Part shown: positions 44,005 through 55,563 of the stretch, piece after piece
Layout of the letters: every line of letters begins with the position of its first letter
How positions within the stretch are numbered: the stretch's first letter is position 1
NCBI GenBank assembly: GCA_033032175.1
Contig: CM065328.1
Coordinates: 7,874,690 to 7,938,689, forward strand
Reading direction: 5' to 3'
From: Saturnia japonica
Taxonomy: Eukaryota; Arthropoda; Insecta; Lepidoptera; Saturniidae
Length of the DNA stretch: 64,000 nt
The notes under the pieces: generated by a model
The model's database searches: none
Seen by the model: only the letters and a program-made list of their open reading frames with translations
What the model was told of the DNA's origin: nothing
Made by a program: the position numbers and the translations under genes

Positions 44005-45320
44005 ATAAGACAGGACACTACATTCACTTGATAATGGTAGTGATGGTCTTCATTAAAGAGGACTAGTTGCCAAGTTAGGAAGAAGAAGAACATCAAGCAA
44101 TGTCGCAAGTACGGGAAGTGAGAACAAAGATAGGCTACACAGCACTATGGAAAATAGGTTAATAAATTTAATACGGGCGAAACCATGGAGTACAGTTAGT
44201 ACACTCATATAAAAAGTAACAAAACCACTTTTAACCCTCGTAATTAGTTCGCCATTTACAATTACCTAATTGTATTAATCACTTTGTATTTAAAAGAGAA
44301 ACAAGACTATTTATTTTACATTTCGACGGAAGCGACACGTTGTTCTGAAAAATCACTCGACCTTTCCACGAGTGCGTGTTCGAAAAGAGATGGGTAATAC
44401 AAACAAAAGTGCTTTTTATGTAAACGCAAAATTTCATAATTGGATTTCGGTCCCAACAAAACAGTCCCGATGTTGAAGCAATTAGGAAAATTTCCCCCTA
44501 AAACGATCAGGTGGAGTGTGACGTCACGGCATCGCAGCGTGACGGACACTTCAGTACAGTACCTTTCACAAACGATGCTAGAAATAACCGTATCGGGTTT
44601 TAAGTTTGGCGGGTTGTCCGAAAGAGCGCTAGTGCAGTGCACTTCCAAAAAAATGACTTAACAAAATGTGTTTTGCGTTTTTTTTTTTTTTTTCTTTTGA
44701 ATACCTATGTATTTTAGGTTGTTATTAAGAGTAGATTAACCCTTTACGTTCTGAACTAAATACAGCATTTCACTAAAACAATTACAATAAAAATATTTAG
44801 TATTAAGTTGTACTGAGTGTAGTACCAACGTTTGCGCCCATTTAACAAAGTTCAATACAACAACAAGCACGAAATTCAATGAGTGCGAAAGAGAGCATTG
44901 CACACAACACGTGAAACAAAAGATTTCGTATGAGAAATTAACCAATTAAGGAGCGACACTTATGTGTTACTGCCAGCCCGTCAGTTTACATGCGAATACG
45001 ATGGTTTTCTTGCATTTAATTATATTTGTTCGTTCGTATGTTTCTTGTGCTTATATTATTTATAAAATACTTTTCTAGTTAAAAATAATTTGTTAGTAGT
45101 TACTAACATAGATGGTTACATCGAACGTCGACATACAATGTTTTATGAATTACGCTTTAGAATCTGTCTTCAAAATTCATTATTTATAATTTTTTTTAAT
45201 TAAATCTAAATATATAAATAATAATATATTAAATAAACGATAAAAATGAAAAGAAATAATTGAAATAATAATAATCGTGAATTTTAAATGTGGCAGCCAT
45301 AATTATTATACGTTACATTA
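44005..45320. other. no supported gene
   Basis: A short tract at about 44175-44205 ('acgggcgaaaccatggagta' then 'cagttagta') resembles a Lep1-like 3' end. Overlapping ORFs on both strands near 44316-44661 have no recognisable motif. A perfect 7-bp stem, CGTCACG/CGTGACG, lies at 44522-44544. Confidence 0.4.
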
Positions 45321-45324
45321 AAAA

Positions 45325-45570
45325 TAGTCCGGGAATTTTTGGCGCGATCTTGTGCTACCATGTTGTGTTTTTTATTTTAATTCATTATCTTAGGTTCTTT
45401 GACCCTGCATTATGTTATACTGGTGGTAATTTGTGTGATATAGTTTGGTTATTTTGTATAAGCACTTCATTGGATTAAATAACTATAAACTGGAAACTTG
45501 CATTTTGAGATGTCACATAAAACTCCCTAGATAGTACTAAGAAAGAAGCCACCATCTTGTTAGATCCACT
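45325..45570 (+). repeat. diverged direct repeat (family D), right copy
   Basis: Partner of 43775-44000, about 1.5 kb away in the same orientation. Confidence 0.65.
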
Positions 45571-45574
45571 TGTA

Positions 45575-47200
45575 ATATTAGAAAATACTACGAAGGATTA
45601 AACAAATTGACACTGGCATGTGCTTTTTGTGTCGTCAAATCAAGAAGAAGCAAAAAAATGGTTAAAGTGCGATTGTCTAACATCAGCGATAGATCTATTA
45701 TTCGTTTTTTTTTTTTTTTTTCGAATTCAATATTATTTTTAATTCGCTGTTATGAGCGACATCCACAAATAATGAAAATAATTATTTATTGGGACTGTGA
45801 TATGACGTGTATAAGAACACAAATAGAATTTTGCTAATATTTGATAATCTGTTACAATAGAAAAAGTGCAGTGACCTACAAAATTGTAGCCCGATATTGC
45901 ATCGGTGTAAACATTGGCACATGCAACTACAGTTGACAAGCGATCCATCACGCGATCGAAGAGTTGTCGAGCGAAAGCAAGGACTGACGGACGGGTTGAA
46001 TGCTTATAATGATAAATCGGTTTGCTTTTGTTAATAACTAGCTTACCCGTGCGAATATTTCGCATATTATAAGCAATCTAAAAGCTGTCACATTAGTTAA
46101 ATAGATTGTTAATACAGTCATTGCTAATGTTTTTTTTTTTTTAATCAATTAACGAAAACATTAATTTTAATCTATTTGTTTACAATAGTGGGGAACATTT
46201 GTTTTATAATGATGTTTGAAACATTAATTTTGAAGAGGAATCAATAAGACGTTACCACAAAAAAGATTTTTGAGAAGTAATATAAAGAAAATCTAAATAT
46301 TTCTCTAATATCTAAAATCTATATATTTTTTACAATATTTAAAGACTTATTGAATTATTACAATTATTAAATAAATATTATTTGTTCCAAAATTTAATGC
46401 GACATTTTGAAACAATTATGTTATAAATATTTGGTATAAAAAAAAGCTGAACGATACATGATGATGATTACATCATTTTAATCACCTTACATGATTTTGT
46501 TTAACATTTTAGAAATAAATTCACTTCTAATTTAATACATATACGTTATACATTAGATTGTAACTACATTTTCAACTCATAATCATGGGATTGAAAATGG
46601 AAAAACGTAATTCCTCGAATGGTGTATAGTATAACTTTCCAGCGTGGCTTTTAAGGTGATAGCACATCTCCGCTGCGAAACCATAGCAGCGAAACCACTG
46701 TACTTCCACCATGACTTGTCATGACATGCGAAACAGACGCAAAACTGCCTAACAAAATTCAGAGATTTAACTATGAGTCTATCTCTTTCCCATACAAATT
46801 CGGTGATGTCAGTGTGACGCCGTTCACATCTCCACTTTCGGTTCGCCATCTTGTTATAGTTTCACTTCTATTTCGCAAAACATCTGTAGCATTCGACAGT
46901 TTTTAATAACGAAAATAGTATTGATCCGTTAAAATAGATGATAATTTCAATGGAAAACTCACCCAAGATGTCAGAAACAGACCAATTCTTGGTCATCTCT
47001 TTCAAAAATATGGATATAAACGATCTCCATGGAACTCTAGTTTATTAATAATCGGTTTTCATATAATCTCTGTCTTGTTTAATTCATTTCGTGCGTAAAT
47101 GACCATGACCACAGTAATATGTCTTCCTCTTGTAACTCTGAAAGCAACGATATTTTTCTTTAGCTGCGTTCACGTGATGTACGACTACATAATTCGCGAC
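45575..47200. other. no supported gene
   Basis: 'aactagcttacccgtgcgaa' near 46037-46057 resembles a reversed Helitron/LINE terminus. The opposing ORFs at 46583-46906 are in GC-richer DNA but show no motif. Otherwise AT-rich. Confidence 0.4.
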
Positions 47201-47205
47201 TATTA

Positions 47206-47322
47206 GGCTGCCTGTCCACTGAATCGGAGAGGAGCTGTGCAAATTTCGACCAAAAGTGTTACATAAAAATCCTAGACATTTGCAATAATATTGGTTGAAA
47301 TTTGCACAGTGGACAGGCAGCC
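47206..47322. mobile_element. MITE with 3-bp TTA target duplication
   Basis: 117 bp. Ends GGCTGCCTGTCCACTG and CAGTGGACAGGCAGCC are inverted repeats, flanked by TTA at 47203-47205 and 47323-47325. Inner arms TGTGCAAATTTCGACC and GGTTGAAATTTGCACA also pair, so nearly the whole element folds back on itself. A 3-bp TTA duplication suggests the PIF/Harbinger superfamily, but that is inference. Confidence 0.75.
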
Positions 47323-47396
47323 TTAGTGTAGTAATGTCTAAGTAGAACCTGTAGCGGTTTCGTCTTATTTATTTTGCGATGAAAGTATGCTAGGAC

Positions 47397-47425
47397 CTAT
47401 ATATATATATATATATATATATATT
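47397..47425. repeat. (TA)n microsatellite
   Basis: About 13-14 uninterrupted TA units. Confidence 0.9.
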
Positions 47426-47829
47426 ATCTGATATCGGTGAAATCCCATGGAAAGTCGGTTTATTTTTTTACGTGCAAAACTTTAAATGAGTTTGGATTTT
47501 ATGGTACGCACTTTGGTACAGTTTTCGTCTAGTTCGATCGACTTCTGGTGCCGATTGACTTGGCGCATTTCTGTGAGTTTATTGGTTTTGTTTAGAGGTT
47601 CGAGACGACATGATCAACAATAATGTCAAACTATGACTAAACACGTAAAATCACTATTTACAACATAATTATATAGAAAGAAAGAAAAATTATTTATTGT
47701 TACATTAAAAAAAAAAAAAAACGATATAACAACAAAATTTGCATCAGCATATGTCGCTTGAGACGAAAGTCATCAGTCAGTCATATAATATTTAGCACCA
47801 ATAAATACTAATGAAATGGATAAAGAATT

Positions 47830-48005
47830 CCTTTTTAAATAGTACACAACATAATGACAGTACTATACCTGGTGGTAAGCACAGTACAGTCCAATAACAA
47901 CGGTAGCCATCGAGCGAGATCAGCAACTCATCACTAATCGTCGCTATCATTGCAGCCTGCAAGCCTTTGCAACTGAATATACGAAGTCTGATCCCGAAAT
48001 GCAAC
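47830..48005 (-). repeat. dispersed repeat, family B
   Basis: On the minus strand: 'tttcgggatcagacttcgta', 'gctgatctcgctcgatggct' and 'tgtgcttaccaccaggtata', the ordered blocks of family B. A second minus fragment lies at 48690-48800 ('gatctctcggcagttgcc'). Confidence 0.55.
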
Positions 48006-48059
48006 AAACTAAAATAGAACCATAGAACCGGCTACAAAAACAATGATACCTTCTCTCGT

Positions 48060-48350
48060 TTTTCAGGCGAGGGGAAACCGCTCAGGGCATGGCTATTTTC
48101 CGGTGGCAATCTTCGGCACCCGCATCAACGGGTGCGTCTCATTATTCGATTGCCTCCCGTAGTATTACGGGTGGCACCTGTGTATTGTTTGTTGTTGGGG
48201 TTTTCACTTTTCTCGCCACCTACTAGTTGTAGGTGCTGGGCTTGGTGTGCGTCGGTTTCTTCGTCTGACGGCGTTCGGCGTGATGCCTCGTGGTTCTATG
48301 GTGGTGGAGCTTCAACAGTCCTTGGATGTAGTGCTGTATATACTTTCATA
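48060..48350. other. GC-rich hairpin-bearing island of unknown origin
   Basis: Sharply richer in GC than both flanks. Two perfect hairpins: GCACCCG/CGGGTGC (48116-48122 with 48129-48135) and CCCGTA/TACGGG (48156-48161 with 48166-48171). The 75-codon plus-strand ORF has no motif. It may be the GC-rich UTR of a retrotransposon, but I recognise no family. Confidence 0.45.
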
Positions 48351-49084
48351 TGCATTTAGTAAAAAGCTATTATTTTGACATAACAAACAGACATTTCAAT
48401 TTTTTTGATTTCTATAGATTTCAAATCGTTAGATGTTTTTAGTTTATCGTGATTTCAAATTCTGCTTTAAAATTTCGTGGAGTTTGAAAATTTTTGTCAA
48501 TACCACAACAAAAATTAAAATACTTCTTTTATACCACAACACAATTGCTGATTCGTTATAAACCAGTCCCGAATTTGTACCGTGCCGGTATTCTTAAGTT
48601 TTCTTCCAAACTTGCAAGTCATTGCCTTCATTCTGAATGGGAAATCGGTTTAAATTGTTGTTACTGATGTGACGAGTGTTGAAATTTGATTTACAATAAA
48701 AAATAATTATATCGTAAACCGGTAAACTGACGGCACTGTCTCTAATTATAAGCACATTATAATCCAAACACATTGGCAACTGCCGAGAGATCTGCAAATC
48801 CAACACTGTTCTTCGCTATCTATTTCTGTTATCTGTAAGTTAAACTCACCTTAACTGGAGTTACTGAGGTTCCACATCAAACCAAGTTCAATCCTAAACC
48901 GTAACCATAAGTCCCTTATCATACAATTTACATATATCAAGATGGGACTGTGATTGGAAGTGTTCGAGTGTCGTCCACCATTCAATTTCCGCTGCTATCG
49001 GAGCTTAAAGTATTTCTATCGGTCTAAGTTATTAGAGTTCTTGGTCATTGGAAATCAAAAGCAGGCAATTCGAACAATCTACAA

Positions 49085-49445
49085 TATGTATCAGTAAAGA
49101 ACAAGTTTCAAGAATTTATTATTTTAACTTTGCCCTCCCAATAAATTTTTGAGAGTTTAATGTATATTCCCAAAAACTTTGATAAACTAGATTTTGTAAA
49201 TGTCCAGTATATTTTTAATACTAGAATTAAATACACATTAGTCATCCCATGTTTTAGTAAGGCAAATAAAAGTTTTTTAGATTTTAAATTCTATAATAAG
49301 ATTCTTAAGCAAATTACGGATTTACTCTCTCCCCATTCATTCACTAAATGAATATAATTATTAACTGTAATCATTGTTTACACAGATAAAAAGCAAATCG
49401 AATGACTCGATCGAGTTTTTCCCCGGCTCTTCTTGAACGTCCATA
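49085..49445 (+). pseudogene. LINE family L tail, copy 3
   Basis: In shifting frames it encodes VKNKFQEF, LMYIPKNFDKLDFVNVQ, NTRIKYTLVIPCF and FYNKIL. It matches the order of 6097-6405 and 21640-21935. The 3' UTR 'cgatcgagtttttccccggc' is truncated shortly after. Confidence 0.7.
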
Positions 49446-49639
49446 TTAGGTATGTGCTTTTGTAGGACCTAAATATGTACATAGCTATATAATATTAAAC
49501 ATAAATAATAATGTAAAATACATAACTTTATCTTATATAGGTAATCGTATCAAGCGTAATTAATTATGTTTCATTAAACAAGTTTATCTTTCAAAATCTT
49601 GACAGTACTTTTTTATCGTTTTCATTCATAACTAATGGG

Positions 49640-49930
49640 ATATACAATCCATCGTCAGTGGTCAGTATTACGTCAACCTGCTTTAATGTCTCTTCACGTT
49701 ACGTTGGAAGGTCTCCATGTTGTAGGAAAGAGGGAACACACTGGCCTGGAAGCAGTTCCACAGCTTCATAGTACAGCAAAGATTTAACCTAGAAGACTTT
49801 TTTGTTCGTGCCGATATGGAGGTTACCGTAAAGATATGACACCGGAGCTCTGCGCACATGGTTCTGTTATGAAAGGTAGAAAGGGGATTTAAATAGCTCT
49901 TAGGAATATTCACCAGGATACAGAAGAATG
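49640..49930 (-). pseudogene. LINE polyprotein C-terminus, another family
   Basis: The minus frame at 49683-49913 reads STFHNRTMCAELRCHIF, LCCTMKLWNCFQASVFP, LSYNMETFQRNVKRH and stop. This is the rLWN.LP..vFp..yn...Fk..v..h pattern that closes many LINE polyproteins. 5'-truncated. Distinct from families L and T. Confidence 0.65.
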
Positions 49931-49934
49931 ATCC

Positions 49935-51025
49935 GCAGATTAAGCAAGTAATAGTTTACTGCAACAAGTGAGGTTCCGCGAAATGAGACTTCGCTCCTTT
50001 TCATAGCGTATCTTAAATATTAAAGTCGCTAACTCTTATACTTTAAGCTATATCCGAGTCTCACAAAGTTTATCTAAAGCGAAGTAGTCAAGGCGGAGGG
50101 CCTACAACTTTGTTTTGAAACAGTTTACTTTAGTCGTTTATAGTGTGCACGGGGTCATACGCCTGCCTGAATACACCATAGATGTTTCTTGAGTGTTTCT
50201 TTGTGTTAAAGTCTTAAATAATACGTTCGTGTTTCCTGTTAGTATATACACCTTAAGAATCGATTTTTTTAAATAGCCCGTATATTTTATATATAATACA
50301 TAAGTTAGATGGGGAGCAACACGTGATAGTGAAGTCTGTAGTGTCTGTAGTGTCCGCTCGCGTCGACTACAGAGTTTTTGTTTAATTTGATTTTTTAATC
50401 ATGTTTAGGTGTGCTCTAGCATCTACATTTGAGACCCAATCCCCCTCTAGGCTTACCTTCTTAAACTACATTACCACTTAACATAAAGTGAGATTGTGGT
50501 CAAACCCAATATACGAAGAATAACAAAGTAAGACTACAAATACCAGATTTATAGAAATTCTACTCCTACGGGAAAAAAATCAGTTATAGAGAATCTATGT
50601 CTTTGGAAATTAAATACGTCAAAAGATTCTGATTATTTTTGGAAATGAATGAATACCCGTTTGTGAATAGTTTTTTAATCAACATTAACTGTTATAACTG
50701 GTTGATAGATTTTCCTACTATTTTGAAAATTGTGTATATTAATTAAGTCACAGGATAATTATTGTACGAACCGTTAGTTTAACAGTGATATTGTAAACTG
50801 TTGTTAGATTGTGAGCGGACACTAAAATATGCAATCTCACACTTACAATTTTATAGGGTTATAAACTAACTGTGTTGATTAGCTTAGATTGAAACTAACT
50901 GCCGTTATAGTGCACGAACCGATTAAACGTAGCGAGCAGACCGCGGCAGCGGCTAGCTAGTGCCAAGAACAAGTTAGCCGTTGGAAAGTAGCATTTTTCG
51001 TGTCATATATCATAATTTTACTTAT
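49935..51025. other. no recognised feature
   Basis: No gene supported. CpG-containing patches near 50330-50370 and 50925-50965 are short and non-coding. Confidence 0.4.
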
Positions 51026-51027
51026 TT

Positions 51028-51262
51028 TTATACAACAAGTATACGGATCGCCTAATGGTAAGCGGCTACCGAAGTCTATAGACGCTAGTAACACCATAGG
51101 TATTAATAATAGTGCTTTGCCGACCTTGAACCCCTTCCCCAAGGAGCACTGGAAACACTACTGACCGCAGCACCACAACACAAGATTATTTAGCCGCGGT
51201 CTTCTGTAGGGTGGAGGTGTTGTTCCACCAGTCGGACTGCCCCAAATAGAGAGAAATCAGGA
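51028..51262 (+). repeat. dispersed repeat, family A, copy 4
   Basis: Best copy of the left half: 'taatggtaagcggctaccga', 'gccgaccttgaacccctt', 'ccccaaggagcactggaaac' and 'ggtcttctgtagggtggagg'. A further left-end scrap lies at 51947-51990 ('gtggcaaacaagcttacggc'). Confidence 0.65.
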
Positions 51263-51349
51263 AGGAAATTACATTTTTATTAATATATCTTTTTTTTTTT
51301 AATATGTATATAAATAAAATGTTTATTATTAATTACTATAATTAGCGAT

Positions 51350-51650
51350 CGTCCTAAGGTCGAAATTCGACCTGCGATTTTTTGATCAAAAACTATTTTC
51401 TGTTTAAACAATGAGTTACTTGCTGTCACTGAGCTGAGTGACAATGTCAATATTTTGGGGGGTCTAAGTCCAATGGCATTGGTACCGTGTTAGAATTCGC
51501 AGTATTAATTAATTTTATGTAATATATTAGATATTAAATTATTATTACATTTAAGATATTATAGATAAATTTTGGCTTTCATCACTCCTTCTCCATATAA
51601 ACTTTAACTATGCTAAATCTCACAGTCTTCCGTGCACGCAATACGCTTAA
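51350..51650 (-). repeat. dispersed repeat, family C, copy 2
   Basis: Inverted counterpart of 8333-8605. Shares 'ttgctgtcactgagctgagt' / 'gacaatgtcaatatttt', 'gaattcgcagtattaattaa' and 'tccgtgcacgcaatac'. Confidence 0.65.
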
Positions 51651-51659
51651 AAAGGTATC

Positions 51660-52835
51660 GAAAGCTTCACGTATAAAATATGTTAATAACTTTATTTAAA
51701 AAAATACAAAAATCCCTTATCAGCGGTATTCGCACCATAGACCACTCGTACTGTACATACAACAGTGCATACAAGTCTGGTCATCACATAATATATTGCG
51801 AAAGGAACTTCGTTACTACAGGATATCCCACGACACCTCTTGAGTTTTTTTTTTAGTAAAACATCCTTCAGTTTGTAATCTGGCGAAGTTGACAGTTTAT
51901 ACCATATATCTTTGCTTATTTCGATTTTTTTTTTTTTGTACAACTAATGTGGCAAACAAGCTTACGGCTTACCGGATGGTCAGCGGAAAATTAGTTCATT
52001 AAGTAGGGAAATCACATTTACTTCTCATTTAATTGTAAAAAAAAAATCTTTCATAATTTACATAACAGCGGATCTGCTGATAGTATTATATAAAATATTT
52101 ATATCATTTATTTTCCTTGCTCGATATTCAAATAATACCAGGTTTACATTGCGCTATCAACCGTTAGGATAATACGTTGAGGAGGGCTTGTAGTTGAAGA
52201 GCCGAGAGGACAGTCGCGGTAGAAATATGTTATATGAGATATTGCGTGGTGTTTTAATATTATTTTCACAAATTCATTTTAAGAGTTTTTTCCCTGAAGC
52301 TGACTTTTTACAAGAACGTACAAGACAATTTTTAACAAAAAAGAAAACCAACTTTATTGAATTTGGGGAGTTCCGTGGTGTATTTTCGAAGTCAGAGGTC
52401 CAATGCCAATGAAATTAAAATGAGACTATTCCTGAAGTACCCGCTTTCCATTGAAAAAAAAATCTAATTCAGTTTCTATGCAAAGAAGTTATGGTCAACC
52501 ATAACTTGGTTATGGTTGTTGTTGGTTGCCTATACAAACATCCATAAAAAATATATATTCGAATTGATAACCTTTCCTTTGTTGAAGTCGGTTTTTACAT
52601 GGCTGGCGGACCACGCCTGATGTGACGTCACGAACCCCTAACCCCCTGTCGTGCATAGTGTGGCGCATAACGAAGAGATTTCCCCAGAACCATAGACTTT
52701 GTTTCCCCCACATTCTTTTTCGACAACTTATCGGTTTTCTGGTTGGATTGGGTTGGGGGAACGACTTGGTTATTGACCCGGACTTGGTACCCCTTTTTAC
52801 TGATTGTGACTTTCTGCAGTTTTTTTTTTTTTTTT
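51660..52835. other. unassigned; last part may be 5' UTR of the next element
   Basis: 51660-52600 shows no feature apart from a family A scrap. From about 52600 the DNA becomes GC-richer and could be leader of the R1-clade element. A T run at 52820-52835 interrupts it. Confidence 0.35.
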
Positions 52836-53020
52836 ATTGATTCTATTATTTGGTTAGTGGTTAGAGTTTTATTTTGCTGCCATAGGGTGGAGATTTGCTC
52901 CCTCTATTAGACTGCGCCCTAAAATCTGGCTGATCTACCGACACATGATGCCCAGGGGATAAAAGTGCTGTGTATCTGGACGACATTGTTGTTGCTCAGA
53001 GGCAAATCTCACACACGGAG

Positions 53021-54904
53021 ATGTCAAAGAATTCCGCGGCGCGCATGCGTGCTGCGAGGGAGGAGGCAATCCTATCTGATCCGGAGATCACGATTGTGGA
53101 GGCTCCTAAGGTTGCGAGGGCCCGGAGGGGCAAATATCGAGGTAGATGGAGCTCTGCGTCCTCCAGACGCTCGATTGTGGGAGAAGCGGACGGGTCCTAT
53201 GACCGTGCGCTTGCGAGAAGTGCCTTTTTGAAGGATATGGATGATGGAGGGGATACTGATGTGGAGGATTTATCCATCCTTGACGTCCACCAGCTGAATG
53301 AGGGCAGGATGAGGACTCTTGTGGAGAAGAGAGTGGCCGACATCTTGGAGGTGTGCAAGAAGTCGGGGAACCTAAACGGGACATGCGTGAAAACGCTCAA
53401 GGGCGCGGCCAGGTCCCTCCGTGAGGTAGTAGATGTGCTGCTTGTGCGCACGACATCGGAGGAAACTGCGCGCCTCAGTAGAGAGACGACATTCCTCCGC
53501 CGTCAGGTGGACGACCTTAGAGCCGAAGTGCTGGCATGGAGGAAAGAGGCAAATGCCAAAAAGGCTATGACCCCACCTCCTCTGCCGCCGCCTCCTCCAC
53601 CGCCGCCAGAACCTCCTGCGGCTGAGTGGAAGCAGGCTTTGGCGGAAGCTGTTGCTGAGTTGAGGACTATTTGGGGGCAGGTCTTGGATGCACGATTTGC
53701 CAACATAGAAGACAGGCTTCTCCCAGCGCCAGTAATTCGTCCACCACTGGTGGCGGACAAGAGAGCTGCAGGCTCTGCAGCGTCTGGACTTACCAACGCT
53801 GGAACCTTTGGGCCTGGGTCATCATCAAAGCCCAGGTCTGCCACGCCTTCGTCAAACCGGAGGGCACGGCAGCTCGGTGAGTCAGGGGCGGTTACTGCTG
53901 CAACTGGCCCGCAGCCGCTCGGCATGGAGTGGGCACCGCTCCCAGCCTCGACTACCACGCAGGCCTTGAATGGGGCTGAGGCAGCGTGGACAACTGTTGT
54001 CCGACGTTGGCCGAAAAAGGCTGGCGCTGCTATGGCGGTAGTTGCGAAGGCGTGCGCTCCTACGCCACAGAAGGGGACCGGGGACAAGCCTAAGGCCAAG
54101 CTCCCCTCGTCTCCTAAGTCGGCTGCAGTGGTAGTCACATTGTAGCCTGAGGCGCTGAGGAAGGAGATGACTTATAGGGCGGCCCTGATCAAAGCAAGGG
54201 AGTGTATTGATCTGCCGAAGCTGGGGATCCTGAAATTGACAACTCGGGAATCTGCTACGGGCTCCCGAGTTATCAAGATCCCAGGCGTTCTAGGTAGGGA
54301 ACGGGCGGACGCTCTTGCCGTCAAGCTGAAGATGGCCCTAGAAGATGTGGCTACGGTGACTAGGCCCACAAAAAAGGTGGACCTGAGGTTGGTCGGTCTC
54401 GACGATACCGTAGAGAGAGAAGAAGTTATTGCGATCGCGGCGAGGAAGGGTGGGTGTGAGCCAGCCGAAATAAGGGCTGGCGAAATGCGCCCATATGGGA
54501 GGGGTGCATATGCGATGCATATGACCCTTCCCCTCGCCGCGGCCAAAGTGTTAGTCGAGGCTGGCCGCCTACTTGTGGGGTGGAGCTCTGCACAAGTGTA
54601 GGTGATGGAGGACAAGCGCATGCGTTGTTATAAATGCATGGGCTTGGCCCACACACGCGCAGTATGCCCATCGGACGCGGAGAGGGGTGGGCTCTGCTTC
54701 CGGTGTGGGAAAGCAGGGCACTTGGCGATGGACTGTAGGGCCAATGTTCTACGTTGTCCAGTGTGCGCTGATGGGGGGAGGCCTTCAACGCATCAGATGG
54801 GGGGAAGGGAGTGCAGGCCCCCTCCCATCAAGAGGGGAGTGCAGAGTATGGCCGCACCCGAAGTGGGTGGCTCTAGGCCTGAGGTAGCTGCTATTGACTC
54901 TTAA
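53021..54904 (+). pseudogene. ORF1 (Gag-like) of the R1-clade element with two in-frame TAG codons
   Basis: One continuous frame from the first ATG (53021, MSKNSAARMRAAREEA) to TAA at 54902-54904, interrupted by TAG at 54143-54145 and 54599-54601. Because the frame is kept across both stops, these are substitutions and not indels. The N-terminal third is charged. A probable coiled coil follows (TARLSRETTFLRRQVDDLRA, about 53466-53525), then a proline run at 53570-53618. The part after the first TAG (KARECIDLPKLGI, RLVGLDDTVEREEV) is the conserved core of R1-type ORF1 proteins. Three CCHC knuckles lie at about 54626-54815: CYKCMGLAHTRAVC, CFRCGKAGHLAMDC and CPVCADGG...H...C. The protein would bind element RNA. 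The stop overlaps the next ATG as TAATG. Confidence 0.82.
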
Positions 54905-55563
54905 TGGAGTACACCCATGGCAGCTACCTCCAGGGGAATTTAAACCACTCCGCCACTGCACAGGATCTCTTTGTTCAGTCAGTGGCGGAGTGGAATATCA
55001 ATGTTGCGGTTGCCGCGGAGCCATACCACGTTCCGGCCCAAAGCAAATGGGCTGAGGACCTGGATGGCTCTGTGGCAGTGTATAGTCCGGAAATACCCCT
55101 CTCTGTCAAAGAGAGGGGGGCGGGGTTCGTGGTGGTCGCCTGGGGAGGGTACGCCATTATAGGGGTGTACTTCTCCCCTAACCGGGCCCTGGTGGAGTTC
55201 GAGGCCTTTCTCGACTCACTGGGGCTGGCGGTGAGGCGGCTAGCGCCGCTCCCCATCGTCCTACTTGGCGACCTAAATGCTAAGTCGGAAGCGTGGGGGG
55301 CGGTGGCCACGAACCCTCGAGGTACGGCCGTTGAGGAGTGGGCAGTCCAGGTTGGGCTGTCCCTCCTCAACAGGGGGACAACGCACACGTGCGTGCGACA
55401 TAATGGGGGGTTGATGGTGGACCTATCGTTCGCCACTCCGTCCGTCACACGCCGTGTGCGAGGATGGAGGGTACTGGAGGAGGTGGAGACCTTGTCTGAT
55501 CATAGATATATTAAATTTGAGGCGGTTTATCCGTCAACTCCCGCCACCCTAGCCGAACCATAG
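54904..55563 (+). CDS. ORF2 remnant: apurinic-like endonuclease of the R1 clade
   Basis: 219 residues that correspond to the target-nicking endonuclease at the N-terminus of R1-type ORF2. Key places: GNLNHSATAQDL at 11-22, AEPY at 38-41 with E39, GVYFSPNR at 87-94, LGDLNAKSEAWG at 121-132 with D123 and N125, MVDLSFATPS at 171-180 and LSDHRYIKF at 197-205 with D199-H200. All expected catalytic positions are present. The frame stops at TAG 55561-55563 just where the linker to the reverse transcriptase would begin, and the 3' UTR starts at once. The ATG overlaps the ORF1 TAA, the arrangement that couples ORF2 translation to ORF1 in the related element SART1. It is a deletion product, but the endonuclease itself could be intact. 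Confidence 0.82.
   Translation: MEYTHGSYLQGNLNHSATAQDLFVQSVAEWNINVAVAAEPYHVPAQSKWAEDLDGSVAVYSPEIPLSVKERGAGFVVVAWGGYAIIGVYFSPNRALVEFEAFLDSLGLAVRRLAPLPIVLLGDLNAKSEAWGAVATNPRGTAVEEWAVQVGLSLLNRGTTHTCVRHNGGLMVDLSFATPSVTRRVRGWRVLEEVETLSDHRYIKFEAVYPSTPATLAEP

Noticed and set aside
53503..54138. 211-codon minus-strand ORF opposite the R1-clade ORF1.
   Set aside because: A shadow of the GC-rich plus-strand ORF1. The plus frame carries the conserved motifs.
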